Of a stretch of 8,311 nucleotides of DNA, positions 1 through 6,269 are shown one piece after another (position 1 is the first letter of the stretch; each line of letters opens with the position of its first letter). The position numbers were made by a program, and so were the translations under genes. Source of the stretch: an uncultured Chloroflexota bacterium. Its GTDB lineage: Bacteria; Chloroflexota; Limnocylindria; Limnocylindrales; Limnocylindraceae. The notes beneath the pieces were generated by a model. The model made no database searches. It saw only the letters and a program-made list of their open reading frames with translations, and was not told where the DNA came from. The DNA lies in assembly GCA_903820655.1 (NCBI GenBank), contig CAIJIA010000117.1:1-8311 (forward strand), given 5' to 3'.

Positions 1-1140
1 CACCACGGCCGCCTTCGCCCCACCTTCAGGGCGCTTGATCTTGATCGTGCTCGCATCCACCGTAGCGGCGCGTGCGCCATGGGTAGGGTCGGCATCCCAG
101 CGCGTCACGAAGGCGCCCGAGGTGTAGCCGCCACCGAAGGCCACGGTGCAGAAGACGTCGCCCGGCTTCAGGCGCCCGGCCGCCACCGCCTCAGAGAGGG
201 CGATCGGGATGCTCGCCGCGGAGGTATTTCCGTAGCGGTCGAGATTCACGAAGATCTTCTCCATCGGGTAATCGATCGCCTTGGAGACGTGCTCGATGAT
301 GCGCAGGTTCGCCTGATGTGGAATCACGAGATCTACCTGCGGAACGGTGAGGCCGGCGCGCTCGATCGCTGCCGTTGCCACCGCAGCCATCGTGCGTGTT
401 GCGTACACATAGGTTTTCGCACCATCCATCTTGATCATCGGATCGGCGTCGTCGCCTGCGCCGCCAGGGATCCACAGCGCAAACGCGCCCGACGGATCGG
501 CGGAGAGTTCGAAGCTCAGCGTTCCTGGGCGCGTCGCAATGTTCTGATCGTCGTGCAGGTCGAGCGCATCAAGCACAATTGCGCCCGCGCCATCGCCAAA
601 GAGGACACAGGTGGAACGGTCACTCCAGTCAACGACGCGCGAGAGCGACTCGGCACCAATGACGAGTGCGCGCTGACCGAGACCGGCGGTGAGAAAGCCG
701 TGTGCTACGGCGTAGGCATAGGCGAACCCAGAGCAGGCGGCAGAGAGATCAAAGGCGGCGGCGCGATGGCTGCCGATCGCCTCTTTTACGAGCACTGCGG
801 TGCTCGGCATTGGATGGTCAGGGGTGAGGGTAGCAACAACGATCAGGTCAACGGAGTCGGCGGAGACGCCAGCAACGGCGAGTGCGCGAGCGGCGGCAAT
901 GGCGCCCATCGATGCGGTCGTCTCACCGGCACCAGCAATGTGTCGTTCGCGAATGCCGGTCCGCGTGCTGATCCACTCGTCACTCGTCTCCACGATCTTC
1001 TCGAGATCGGCGTTGGTAACGACCGCCTTCGGCACCTCGTGGCCCCAGCCAACAATGTGGGTCGTACGATTCGGCAGCGCCGCTAAACCGGTCTCACCAC
1101 CAATGCGTGTAGCGTCGCCGTCGGTCATTGGGCCGCTCAT
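1..1140 (-). CDS. fabH: Beta-ketoacyl-ACP synthase III (FabH), C-terminus cut by window edge
   Basis: FabH condenses acetyl-CoA (or another acyl-CoA primer) with malonyl-ACP to start fatty acid synthesis in the cytoplasm. My reverse-strand translation is open for 380 residues from ATG 1138-1140 to the window edge, with no stop. The thiolase-fold catalytic triad is intact: Cys136 in DLSAACSGFAYA, His275 in IPHQAN and Asn305 in YGNTSAA. The typical CVLFGDGAGAIVL (about 199-211) and FGGGYTSGA (335-343) segments are present. The start overlaps the accB stop as ATGA, indicating translational coupling; a second ATG four codons in (1126-1128) is possible. Compared with E. coli FabH (Cys112) there are about 24 extra N-terminal residues before the first strand (THIVGWG). 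FabH normally ends soon after the GGG-T-GA turn; here at least 32 further residues follow, with a Lys/Arg-containing stretch. Primer specificity (acetyl or branched) cannot be read from sequence alone. Confidence 0.95.
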   Translation of the reverse strand, partial: MSGPMTDGDATRIGGETGLAALPNRTTHIVGWGHEVPKAVVTNADLEKIVETSDEWISTRTGIRERHIAGAGETTASMGAIAAARALAVAGVSADSVDLIVVATLTPDHPMPSTAVLVKEAIGSHRAAAFDLSAACSGFAYAYAVAHGFLTAGLGQRALVIGAESLSRVVDWSDRSTCVLFGDGAGAIVLDALDLHDDQNIATRPGTLSFELSADPSGAFALWIPGGAGDDADPMIKMDGAKTYVYATRTMAAVATAAIERAGLTVPQVDLVIPHQANLRIIEHVSKAIDYPMEKIFVNLDRYGNTSAASIPIALSEAVAAGRLKPGDVFCTVAFGGGYTSGAFVTRWDADPTHGARAATVDASTIKIKRPEGGAKAAVV

Positions 1141-1913
1141 GCTGGCTCCACCTCAATGATCGGCGTCTTCGCCTTCACCAGGAGTCCGTCTTGCGCAATG
1201 ATGCGCACCACACGACCCGCCTTGTCGCTCTTGATCTCGTTAAAGAGCTTCATCGCTTCGATGAGGCCGATCGGTTGGCCAACCGCCACGATCGATCCGA
1301 CACCAATAAATGGATCGGCGCCCGGCGATGGGGCGGCGTAGAAGATGCCGGTAAGCGGCGCGTTCACCACCAGGCCGCTCGGTGCTGCGGCACTCGCTGT
1401 CGCGGCGGGCGCTGGCTTTATTCCCGTTGGGAGTGGCACTGGAGCGGCGCTGGCGATGGTCTGTGGCGCGGCGGTGGCCATCACCACGTGGCTCCCCTGC
1501 ACGGCGCTGCGGCTGCGCACCACCACGCGGGTGCCGCCAGCGGAGAGCTCGACTTCGGCGAGGCCACTCCCGTCGGCGACAACAGCGAGGCGATCGATGA
1601 TCTCGATCAGGGCCGCGTCATCGGTTGTGAGTGGCAGGTTGGCCGGCAGACGAACGCCGCTGCGGCTCTCCCCCTTTCGTGGCCGAGGAGGCATGTTCTG
1701 CACTGGAGCGGCGGCTGCTGGCAGCGCACTTTCAATCAGGCGTGATGGATCGCGCGGTGCGAGTCGCTCGATTGCAGGTGTGGACGGTGGCGTTACGTCG
1801 TTCGATGGCGCAACCTCAGGTGCGTCGCCGCGCGCGCGGCGTGCCGCATCGCGCGCCGCCTCAAGGGCGCGCCGTGCACTCTTCTGCAGTCGAACGCGAC
1901 GCTTCTCGGGCAT
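1137..1913 (-). CDS. accB: Biotin carboxyl carrier protein of acetyl-CoA carboxylase (canonical BCCP)
   Basis: AccB carries biotin on a swinging domain between the AccC carboxylase and the AccDA carboxyltransferase sites. I choose the ATG at 1911-1913, giving 258 residues, because it forms TAATG with the fabF stop and has a GGGAGG ribosome-binding site upstream; a GTG at 1926-1928 would add five residues. Residues 1-30 are a basic, Ala/Arg-rich predicted helix, 31-95 a Pro/Ala-rich low-complexity stretch, 97-135 the BCCP N-terminal helix-strand module, 136-182 an Ala/Pro linker, and 183-258 the biotinyl hammerhead. The biotin acceptor is Lys222 in LIEAMKLFNEI, and the 'thumb' FYAAPSPGADPF (191-202) is present. 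Bacterial BCCPs are usually about 150-180 residues, so the extra length lies in the N-terminal extension. The stop overlaps the fabH start (ATGA). The call is firm; only the role of the extension is open. Confidence 0.96.
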   Translation of the reverse strand: MPEKRRVRLQKSARRALEAARDAARRARGDAPEVAPSNDVTPPSTPAIERLAPRDPSRLIESALPAAAAPVQNMPPRPRKGESRSGVRLPANLPLTTDDAALIEIIDRLAVVADGSGLAEVELSAGGTRVVVRSRSAVQGSHVVMATAAPQTIASAAPVPLPTGIKPAPAATASAAAPSGLVVNAPLTGIFYAAPSPGADPFIGVGSIVAVGQPIGLIEAMKLFNEIKSDKAGRVVRIIAQDGLLVKAKTPIIEVEPA

Positions 1914-3187
1914 TAGCGACCCTCCCACTTTGCAAAGAGGAGTGCGGAGTTCTGGCCGCCGAAGCCGAAGGCATTGACCAGCGCCAGGTTGACCTGCTGC
2001 GCAGCAGGCGCGCCAGTAACGATGTTCAGACCAACAGAGGCTGGATCTGGTGCGGTGAGGTTCAACGTTGGATGCACGCGGCCGTCGCGCATGGCGCAGA
2101 TCGTGGCGATGGAGCCGAGGCCGCCGGCGGCGCCGAGCGTATGGCCGATCGCACCCTTGGTTGCAGTGACGCTGGCACGGGACCCTTCGCCAAGGATCGT
2201 ACGAATCGCTTCGAGCTCCGCCTTGTCGCCCTCAGGCGTTGAGGTGGCATGTGCGTTGATGTGATCAAGATCGGCACCGGTGCGACCCGCCTTCGCGAGT
2301 GCACGTCGTGCGGCGCGCACGGCACCAGAGCCACCAGGCGCTGGCAGGGTGATGTGTAGCGCGTCGGCGGTGGCGCCGTAGCCAACGAGTTCGGCGAGTG
2401 GGGTTGCGCCGCGGGCGAGTGCCACATCAAGTCGCTCCAGTAGCAGGATGCCCGCGCCTTCGGCCATCACGAATCCATCGCGGCCGCTATCAAACGGTCG
2501 TGAGGCGGCGGCAGGGTTGCCGCCCGTCGACGATGCGCCACTGCGCGAGAGGGCACGCATGTTGTTGAACCCGGCAATCACGACTGGGTGGAGCGCCGCC
2601 TCGGTGCCGCCCGCGAGTGCGACGGTCGCGTCGCCGCGGCGAATCATCTCGTACGCCTCACCAATCGCGTGACCAGCGGTGGCGCAGGCGCTCACCGCGC
2701 CGAACGATGGCCCTTGCGCGCCAACGTGAATCGCGACTTCGCCCGAGGCCATGTTGCCAATGGCGGCAGGAACCAAGAATGGCGAAATGCGACCAGCGCC
2801 GCGCTCAGCGAAGACGGCGGCCTGCTCAAAGAGGGTGGTTGCGCCACCGAGCCCAGAGCCAATAATCGTGGCCACGCCTTCGGATGATTCGCCCGCTTCA
2901 AAGCGTGGTGGCAGCCCAGCCGAGGCGAGCGCCTCAGCGGCGGCGGCGATGGCGAAGTGTGTGAAGCGATCGAGGCGCTTGATCTGCTTCGGCTCGAGGA
3001 CATCCGACGGATCGAAGTCGATCGCCTGCCCGCCGAAGTCGACCTCTTGGCCGGTGAGGTCAAGGCCCTGCAGCGCGCGAACGCCAGAGCGTCCGGCGAG
3101 GAGACCGTCCCAGAGCGCGGCAACGCCACGGCCGAGCGGTGAGACCGCCCCCATCCCCGTAACGACGACGCGCTGCTCGTTGCTCAT
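1913..3187 (-). CDS. fabF: Beta-ketoacyl-ACP synthase II (FabF), chain-elongating condensing enzyme
   Basis: FabF condenses malonyl-ACP with a growing acyl-ACP in each elongation round of type II fatty acid synthesis. The 424 residues match the usual length (about 410-420). The thiolase-fold KAS features run in order: N-terminal RVVVTGMGAVSPLG (6-19); nucleophile Cys168 in SACATAGHAIGEA; NNMRALS (208-214); RPFDSGRDGFVMAEGAG (230-246); His313 in NAHATSTPEGDKAE; Lys344 and His349 in KGAIGHTLGAAGG; and the C-terminal NAFGFGGQN (405-413). The Cys-His-His triad is therefore complete. Small departures from the common motifs (NAHA for NAHG, KGAIGH for KSMTGH) occur in other KAS enzymes and need not alter activity. 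Its ATG overlaps the stop of the preceding phosphoesterase gene as ATGA, and its TAA shares a base with the accB ATG. FabB is the main alternative name; length and motifs fit FabF better. Confidence 0.96.
   Translation of the reverse strand: MSNEQRVVVTGMGAVSPLGRGVAALWDGLLAGRSGVRALQGLDLTGQEVDFGGQAIDFDPSDVLEPKQIKRLDRFTHFAIAAAAEALASAGLPPRFEAGESSEGVATIIGSGLGGATTLFEQAAVFAERGAGRISPFLVPAAIGNMASGEVAIHVGAQGPSFGAVSACATAGHAIGEAYEMIRRGDATVALAGGTEAALHPVVIAGFNNMRALSRSGASSTGGNPAAASRPFDSGRDGFVMAEGAGILLLERLDVALARGATPLAELVGYGATADALHITLPAPGGSGAVRAARRALAKAGRTGADLDHINAHATSTPEGDKAELEAIRTILGEGSRASVTATKGAIGHTLGAAGGLGSIATICAMRDGRVHPTLNLTAPDPASVGLNIVTGAPAAQQVNLALVNAFGFGGQNSALLFAKWEGR
1918..1926 (-). promoter_or_regulatory. 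Ribosome-binding site of accB
   Basis: On the minus strand the sequence before the accB ATG reads GTGGGAGGGTCGCTAATG. The GGGAGG core lies about six bases from the ATG, and the core sits inside the last codons of fabF. This favours the ATG at 1913 over the in-frame GTG at 1928. Confidence 0.7.
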
Positions 3188-3933
3188 CGCACCAGCTTCC
3201 CGGAGCGCAGCGTTGCGGCGCGGTAGGTGTCGCCCGTCAGCGCCCGTGCGCTGATCGCATCGGCAACCTTCTCGGTGTCGTAGCTGGCGCGATAGACCTC
3301 GGCGTTAATGGTCTTCGCCTCGGGATCAATGTCGATCACGGTGAAGGCGGCAGTGGCATCGCCGTCGTACGGCAGGCCCACGGAGCCCGCGTCAACGAGC
3401 ACCTTCCAGCCGTAATCCTTCACGCGCGCGCTGTGCGTAAAGCCCACGCACACAACGCGCGAGTCGGTCTGGCCGAGCAGCTCCAACGTTGTTGATGGGT
3501 CAAGATCGGCGCTCAACGGAATGGTGCGCGAACCAGGCGACGCATGACAGAAGGTCACAGCGATCTCGCCGTAGCGAATGCGCCGCTCACTAGGGAGTGA
3601 ACGCAGCCACTCGATGCGATCGTCATCGAGCGCATCCGAGGCCCATTCAACGGCGGCCTTCAGCCCTGGTGGTAGACCACCGGCGAGACTCGGGAACGAG
3701 GCGGCGTAATCAAGGTCGGCAACGGCGATGTCGCCGGTGCCCGCGGTGACGAGCGCGCCCTTCTTCTGCAGCTGCTGAATCAGGTCGATCGTCTCCGAAG
3801 GCTGCGGCCCAAACAACGCGTGATCGCCGAGGATCGCGACCTGATCAGGCTTCAGCGCGGGGAGGCGCGCGACGACGGCCTCGAGTGCCGCAAGGTTGCC
3901 GTGAATGTCTGAGAGAACGACGACGCGCTTCAT
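3184..3933 (-). CDS. Calcineurin-like metallophosphoesterase family protein with altered metal site
   Basis: This 249-residue protein has the fold signature of small bacterial YfcE/ApaH-type metallophosphoesterases: SDIHGN at 8-13 (Asp9, His11), GDHALFGP at 36-43 (Asp37), CHASP at 129-133 (His130), GFTH at 164-167 (His167) and VDAGSVGLPYDGD at 180-192. In the family the motifs are DxH, GD, GNH(D/E), H and GHxH. Here GNHD is GTGD (65-68), losing the metal-2 Asn and the catalytic His, and the first His of GHxH is Phe165. All metal-1 ligands (Asp9, His11, Asp37, His167) remain, so the protein may bind one metal or have a changed reaction. No signal peptide or membrane segment is visible, so it is probably cytoplasmic. 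It lies 13 bases after fabZ and overlaps fabF by ATGA, so it is made with the fatty acid enzymes. Its substrate is unknown; I do not assign a specific function. Confidence 0.88.
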   Translation of the reverse strand: MKRVVVLSDIHGNLAALEAVVARLPALKPDQVAILGDHALFGPQPSETIDLIQQLQKKGALVTAGTGDIAVADLDYAASFPSLAGGLPPGLKAAVEWASDALDDDRIEWLRSLPSERRIRYGEIAVTFCHASPGSRTIPLSADLDPSTTLELLGQTDSRVVCVGFTHSARVKDYGWKVLVDAGSVGLPYDGDATAAFTVIDIDPEAKTINAEVYRASYDTEKVADAISARALTGDTYRAATLRSGKLVR

Positions 3934-3935
3934 AT

Positions 3936-3945
3936 CTTTCCCTTC
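3936..3945 (-). promoter_or_regulatory. Ribosome-binding site of the metallophosphoesterase gene
   Basis: In the 13-base gap after the fabZ stop the minus strand reads GCGAAGGGAAAGATATG, placing a purine-rich GAAGGGA about five bases before the ATG at 3931-3933. This is one of only two junctions in the operon without a start/stop overlap, so this gene has its own recognisable ribosome-binding site. Confidence 0.55.
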
Positions 3946-3946
3946 G

Positions 3947-4423
3947 CTATTCGGCTGAACCGGCCGGGCGCGGAAGCGCCGACTCGGGTGGAATCACAAA
4001 CGTAATCGTGACGGTACAGGCGGCGGCGCCATCAACGCTCGCGGTTCCCTTGGCGGTGCCCATTCGTGAACCAAGCTTCTGCATCTGAATCTCGAGGCGC
4101 AGCGTCTCGCCCGGAACGACCATGCGGGTAAAGCGGCACTCCTCGATCTTGGCGAAGACGCCGAGACGGTTGCCGAACCCTTCGGTGCGCGCCACGTAGA
4201 CGCCCATCGCCTGGGCGAGCGCCTCGACCTGCAGCACGCCGGGCATGATCGGCATGCCAGGAAAGTGTCCTGGAGTCCAGAAGGCGTCGGGTCGTACGTC
4301 GAGTTCCGCAACCAGGGTCTGCGTCGAGCGGTCTTCAGAGACGATGCGGTCGAGCAGCAAGAACGGCGCACGGTGCGGGATGAGCGCCTCAATGCCGGCC
4401 TGGTTGAGCAGGGGTGCGGTCAT
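3947..4423 (-). CDS. fabZ: 3-hydroxyacyl-ACP dehydratase (FabZ)
   Basis: FabZ removes water from (3R)-hydroxyacyl-ACP to give trans-2-enoyl-ACP, the third step of the elongation cycle. The protein has 158 residues, close to the usual 140-155, and one hotdog domain. It opens with the family pattern IEALIPHRAPFLLLDRI (11-27). The active-site segment HFPGMPIMPGVLQVEALAQ (53-71) supplies the catalytic His53 and Glu67, equivalent to His54 and Glu68 of E. coli FabZ. The central helix continues into MGVYVAR (73-79). The C-terminal 12-15 residues after TITFVIPP are a short Pro/Ala tail of no evident function. The ATG overlaps the accC stop (ATGA), so translation is probably coupled. FabA is less likely: the pattern is FabZ-like (Glu rather than Asp at the acid position). 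The assignment is secure. Confidence 0.96.
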   Translation of the reverse strand: MTAPLLNQAGIEALIPHRAPFLLLDRIVSEDRSTQTLVAELDVRPDAFWTPGHFPGMPIMPGVLQVEALAQAMGVYVARTEGFGNRLGVFAKIEECRFTRMVVPGETLRLEIQMQKLGSRMGTAKGTASVDGAAACTVTITFVIPPESALPRPAGSAE

Positions 4424-5796
4424 GCGCGGGCCTTCGGCGCGGCGGCCAAGATATCGGCGGTGCCGATTGCATCGAGCATGCCGGTGGTGGCGGTGCCGTT
4501 CAAAAACGATGGTGTCTCGAGGAGTCCAAGGAAGAAGTCGCGCGTGGTCTCCACGCCGCCAATCTCTACCTCAAGCAGTGCGGCGCGTGAACGTGCGATC
4601 GCCTCTTCGCGCGTGTTCCCCCACACGATCAACTTGGCAAGCAGGCTGTCGTAATACGGCGGCACCTCGTAGCCCGCATAGAGATGCGAGTCGAAGCGTA
4701 CCCATGGGCCGCTCGGCGAGCGGAAGGTTGTGATCTCACCGGCCTGCGGGCGGAACTCGTGCACTGGATCTTCGGCGGTGAGGCGGAACTCGATCGCGTG
4801 ACCGCGGCGCTCCACCTGCTCCTGCGTGAACGGCATGGCCTCACCAGCGGCGAGGCGAATCTGCAGCGCGACCAAATCGACGCCCGTCACCATTTCGGTA
4901 ACCGGGTGCTCGACCTGAATGCGGCAGTTGATTTCGATGAAGTACGGCTTCCCGTCGGGGCCAACCAAGAACTCCAGGGTTCCGAGGTTGCGATACCCCG
5001 CGGCGCCGATCGCCTTCGCGGCACGCGCCAAGAACTCTTCGCGGACCTTTGGGGTGAGTGCCGTAGATGGCGACTCTTCGACGAGCTTCTGATGCCGTCG
5101 CTGCACCGAGCAGTCGCGCTCACCGAAGTGCAACGCGGTGCCCGCCTTGTCGACAGCGATCTGCACCTCGACGTGGTGTGTGTCGACGAGATACTTCTCG
5201 AGATAGAGCGACCCGTCGCCGAACGCCGCCTGCGCCTCTTGGGTGCAGAGCGAGAAGAGCTGTGCCAGGTCGTCGGCGTTCTGGATCACGCGCATGCCGC
5301 GTCCGCCGCCGCCGGCCGAGGCTTTCAAGATGACCGGGTAGCCGATCTTTGCCGCGGCTTTCGCCGCCGCAGCCTCGTCGGCAACGACGCCGTCAGAACC
5401 AGGAATCGTTGGCAGGCCGTGCTTCGCCAGCAGTGCGCGCACCCCCGCCTTGCTCTCAAAGCGCTCGAGCACCTCGGCAGATGGGCCAATGAAGGTGAGT
5501 CCGTGCGCGGCGGCGGCCTCGGCGAAGGCGGCGTTCTCGGAGAGGAAGCCGTAGCCCGGGTGAATCGCGTCGCAGCCGGTGGCGAGCGCCGCAGAGATCA
5601 CCGCAGGCGCCGAGAGGTAGCTGCGCTTGGCGTCGGCTGGGCCGATGCAGATCGCCTCGTCGGCAACGAGCACGGCACGCGACTCACGATCGGCTTCGCT
5701 GTAAGCGACAACAGCTTCGATGCCGAGCTGACGGCAGGCACGCAAGATTCGCAGCGCAATCTCGCCGCGGTTGGCAATCAGCACGCGCTTGATCAC
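4420..5796 (-). CDS. accC: Biotin carboxylase subunit of acetyl-CoA carboxylase
   Basis: AccC carboxylates the biotin on AccB using ATP and bicarbonate, the first half-reaction of malonyl-CoA formation. The 458 residues match the family (about 445-450). Domains in order: N-terminal biotin carboxylase domain 1-~114 (IANRGEIALRI, HPGYGFLSEN), ATP-grasp ~115-325 with glycine loop GGGGRGMR (162-169), and C-terminal biotin carboxylase domain ~335-445. Residues equivalent to the E. coli catalytic set are present: Lys116, Lys158, His208, Glu275, Glu288, Asn290, Arg292 and Arg338. The active-site motif reads FIEINCRIQVEHPVTEM, where Cys291 replaces the usual Thr. Translation starts at GTG (5794-5796), which overlaps the TGA of the upstream carrier-like gene as GTGA; no strong ribosome-binding site precedes it, so coupling is likely. 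The length lacks any biotinyl or carboxyltransferase domain, making this the separate AccC subunit and not a propionyl- or pyruvate-carboxylase fusion. Confidence 0.97.
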   Translation of the reverse strand: MIKRVLIANRGEIALRILRACRQLGIEAVVAYSEADRESRAVLVADEAICIGPADAKRSYLSAPAVISAALATGCDAIHPGYGFLSENAAFAEAAAAHGLTFIGPSAEVLERFESKAGVRALLAKHGLPTIPGSDGVVADEAAAAKAAAKIGYPVILKASAGGGGRGMRVIQNADDLAQLFSLCTQEAQAAFGDGSLYLEKYLVDTHHVEVQIAVDKAGTALHFGERDCSVQRRHQKLVEESPSTALTPKVREEFLARAAKAIGAAGYRNLGTLEFLVGPDGKPYFIEINCRIQVEHPVTEMVTGVDLVALQIRLAAGEAMPFTQEQVERRGHAIEFRLTAEDPVHEFRPQAGEITTFRSPSGPWVRFDSHLYAGYEVPPYYDSLLAKLIVWGNTREEAIARSRAALLEVEIGGVETTRDFFLGLLETPSFLNGTATTGMLDAIGTADILAAAPKARA

Positions 5797-6266
5797 AGCT
5801 TCGCCTCGCCGACTGACTCAAGGAGGAAGAGTTCCTGGCCGTACTCCACAGGATCGCCAGAGGCACAGCGCAGCTTGGCGACGATGCCGCCGTGATCGGC
5901 GCGCACCTCGACGGCAACACCGAGCACATCCACGGTCGCAACGAGAGACCCCTTGGCGACCTTGCCACCAACGTGAATGTCGGGAGCTAGCTTCACAAAG
6001 CCAACGGCGGTGGAGCGCACCGGGTGGCGCCGGTCGTCGGCGGCGGTCGGTGCTGCAACAGCGGCGGCGGAAGGCGTTGCGCCGCGCGGAGCGGCTGGCG
6101 CTGGAGCCGAAGCACCAGGTGCACCAAGGTCTTCGGCGCGTACGCGCACGATGGCGCCATCGCGCTCGATCTCAATCTCGCCGAGCCCCGTCTCATGCAG
6201 GCGCTCAACCAACACAGGAACCAACGAGTCAAGGAGTTCGCCGAGTCGCTCAGTGTTGTGTGGCAT
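5793..6266 (-). CDS. BCCP-like protein lacking the biotin-acceptor lysine (BADC-like)
   Basis: This 157-residue protein has the BCCP layout: a helix-strand N-terminal module (7-43, LLDSLVPVLVERLHETGLGEIEIERDG pattern), an Ala/Pro-rich linker (48-78) and a C-terminal biotinyl/lipoyl-type hammerhead (81-150). It aligns without gaps to the AccB turn, but the EAMKM motif reads DVLGV (113-117), putting Gly116 (codon GGT, 5919-5921) at the biotin lysine. No lysine lies in the turn, so neither biotin nor lipoyl attachment is expected. About six residues of the BCCP 'thumb' (the SPGADPF region of AccB) are also missing. It sits between accDA (3-base gap) and accC (GTGA overlap), so it is made with the carboxylase. 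In E. coli the BCCP N-terminus contacts biotin carboxylase, so I infer that this protein binds AccC as a structural or regulatory subunit. A non-functional remnant is possible, but the intact frame and well-kept fold argue against decay. Confidence 0.85.
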   Translation of the reverse strand: MPHNTERLGELLDSLVPVLVERLHETGLGEIEIERDGAIVRVRAEDLGAPGASAPAPAAPRGATPSAAAVAAPTAADDRRHPVRSTAVGFVKLAPDIHVGGKVAKGSLVATVDVLGVAVEVRADHGGIVAKLRCASGDPVEYGQELFLLESVGEAKL

Positions 6267-6269
6267 CAG

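Noticed and set aside
79..1086. Long plus-strand open frame (335 codons) opposite fabH
   Set aside because: It is antisense to a fully conserved FabH frame; its translation is Arg/His-rich with no recognisable domain. Long antisense frames are expected in high-GC DNA.
1926..1928. GTG as the accB start, giving 263 residues
   Set aside because: The ATG at 1911-1913 has correct spacing from GGGAGG and a TAATG junction with fabF; the GTG would place that ribosome-binding site inside the gene.
4684..5895. 403-codon plus-strand open frame opposite accC and the BCCP-like gene
   Set aside because: Low-complexity shadow of accC and its neighbour; no motif, no ribosome-binding site and overlap with two well-supported genes.
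5919..5921. Sequencing error as the reason for the missing biotin lysine
   Set aside because: Changing GGT to a lysine codon needs at least two substitutions, and the neighbouring Ala-Met and Met positions are also replaced, while the frame and the rest of the fold are intact.
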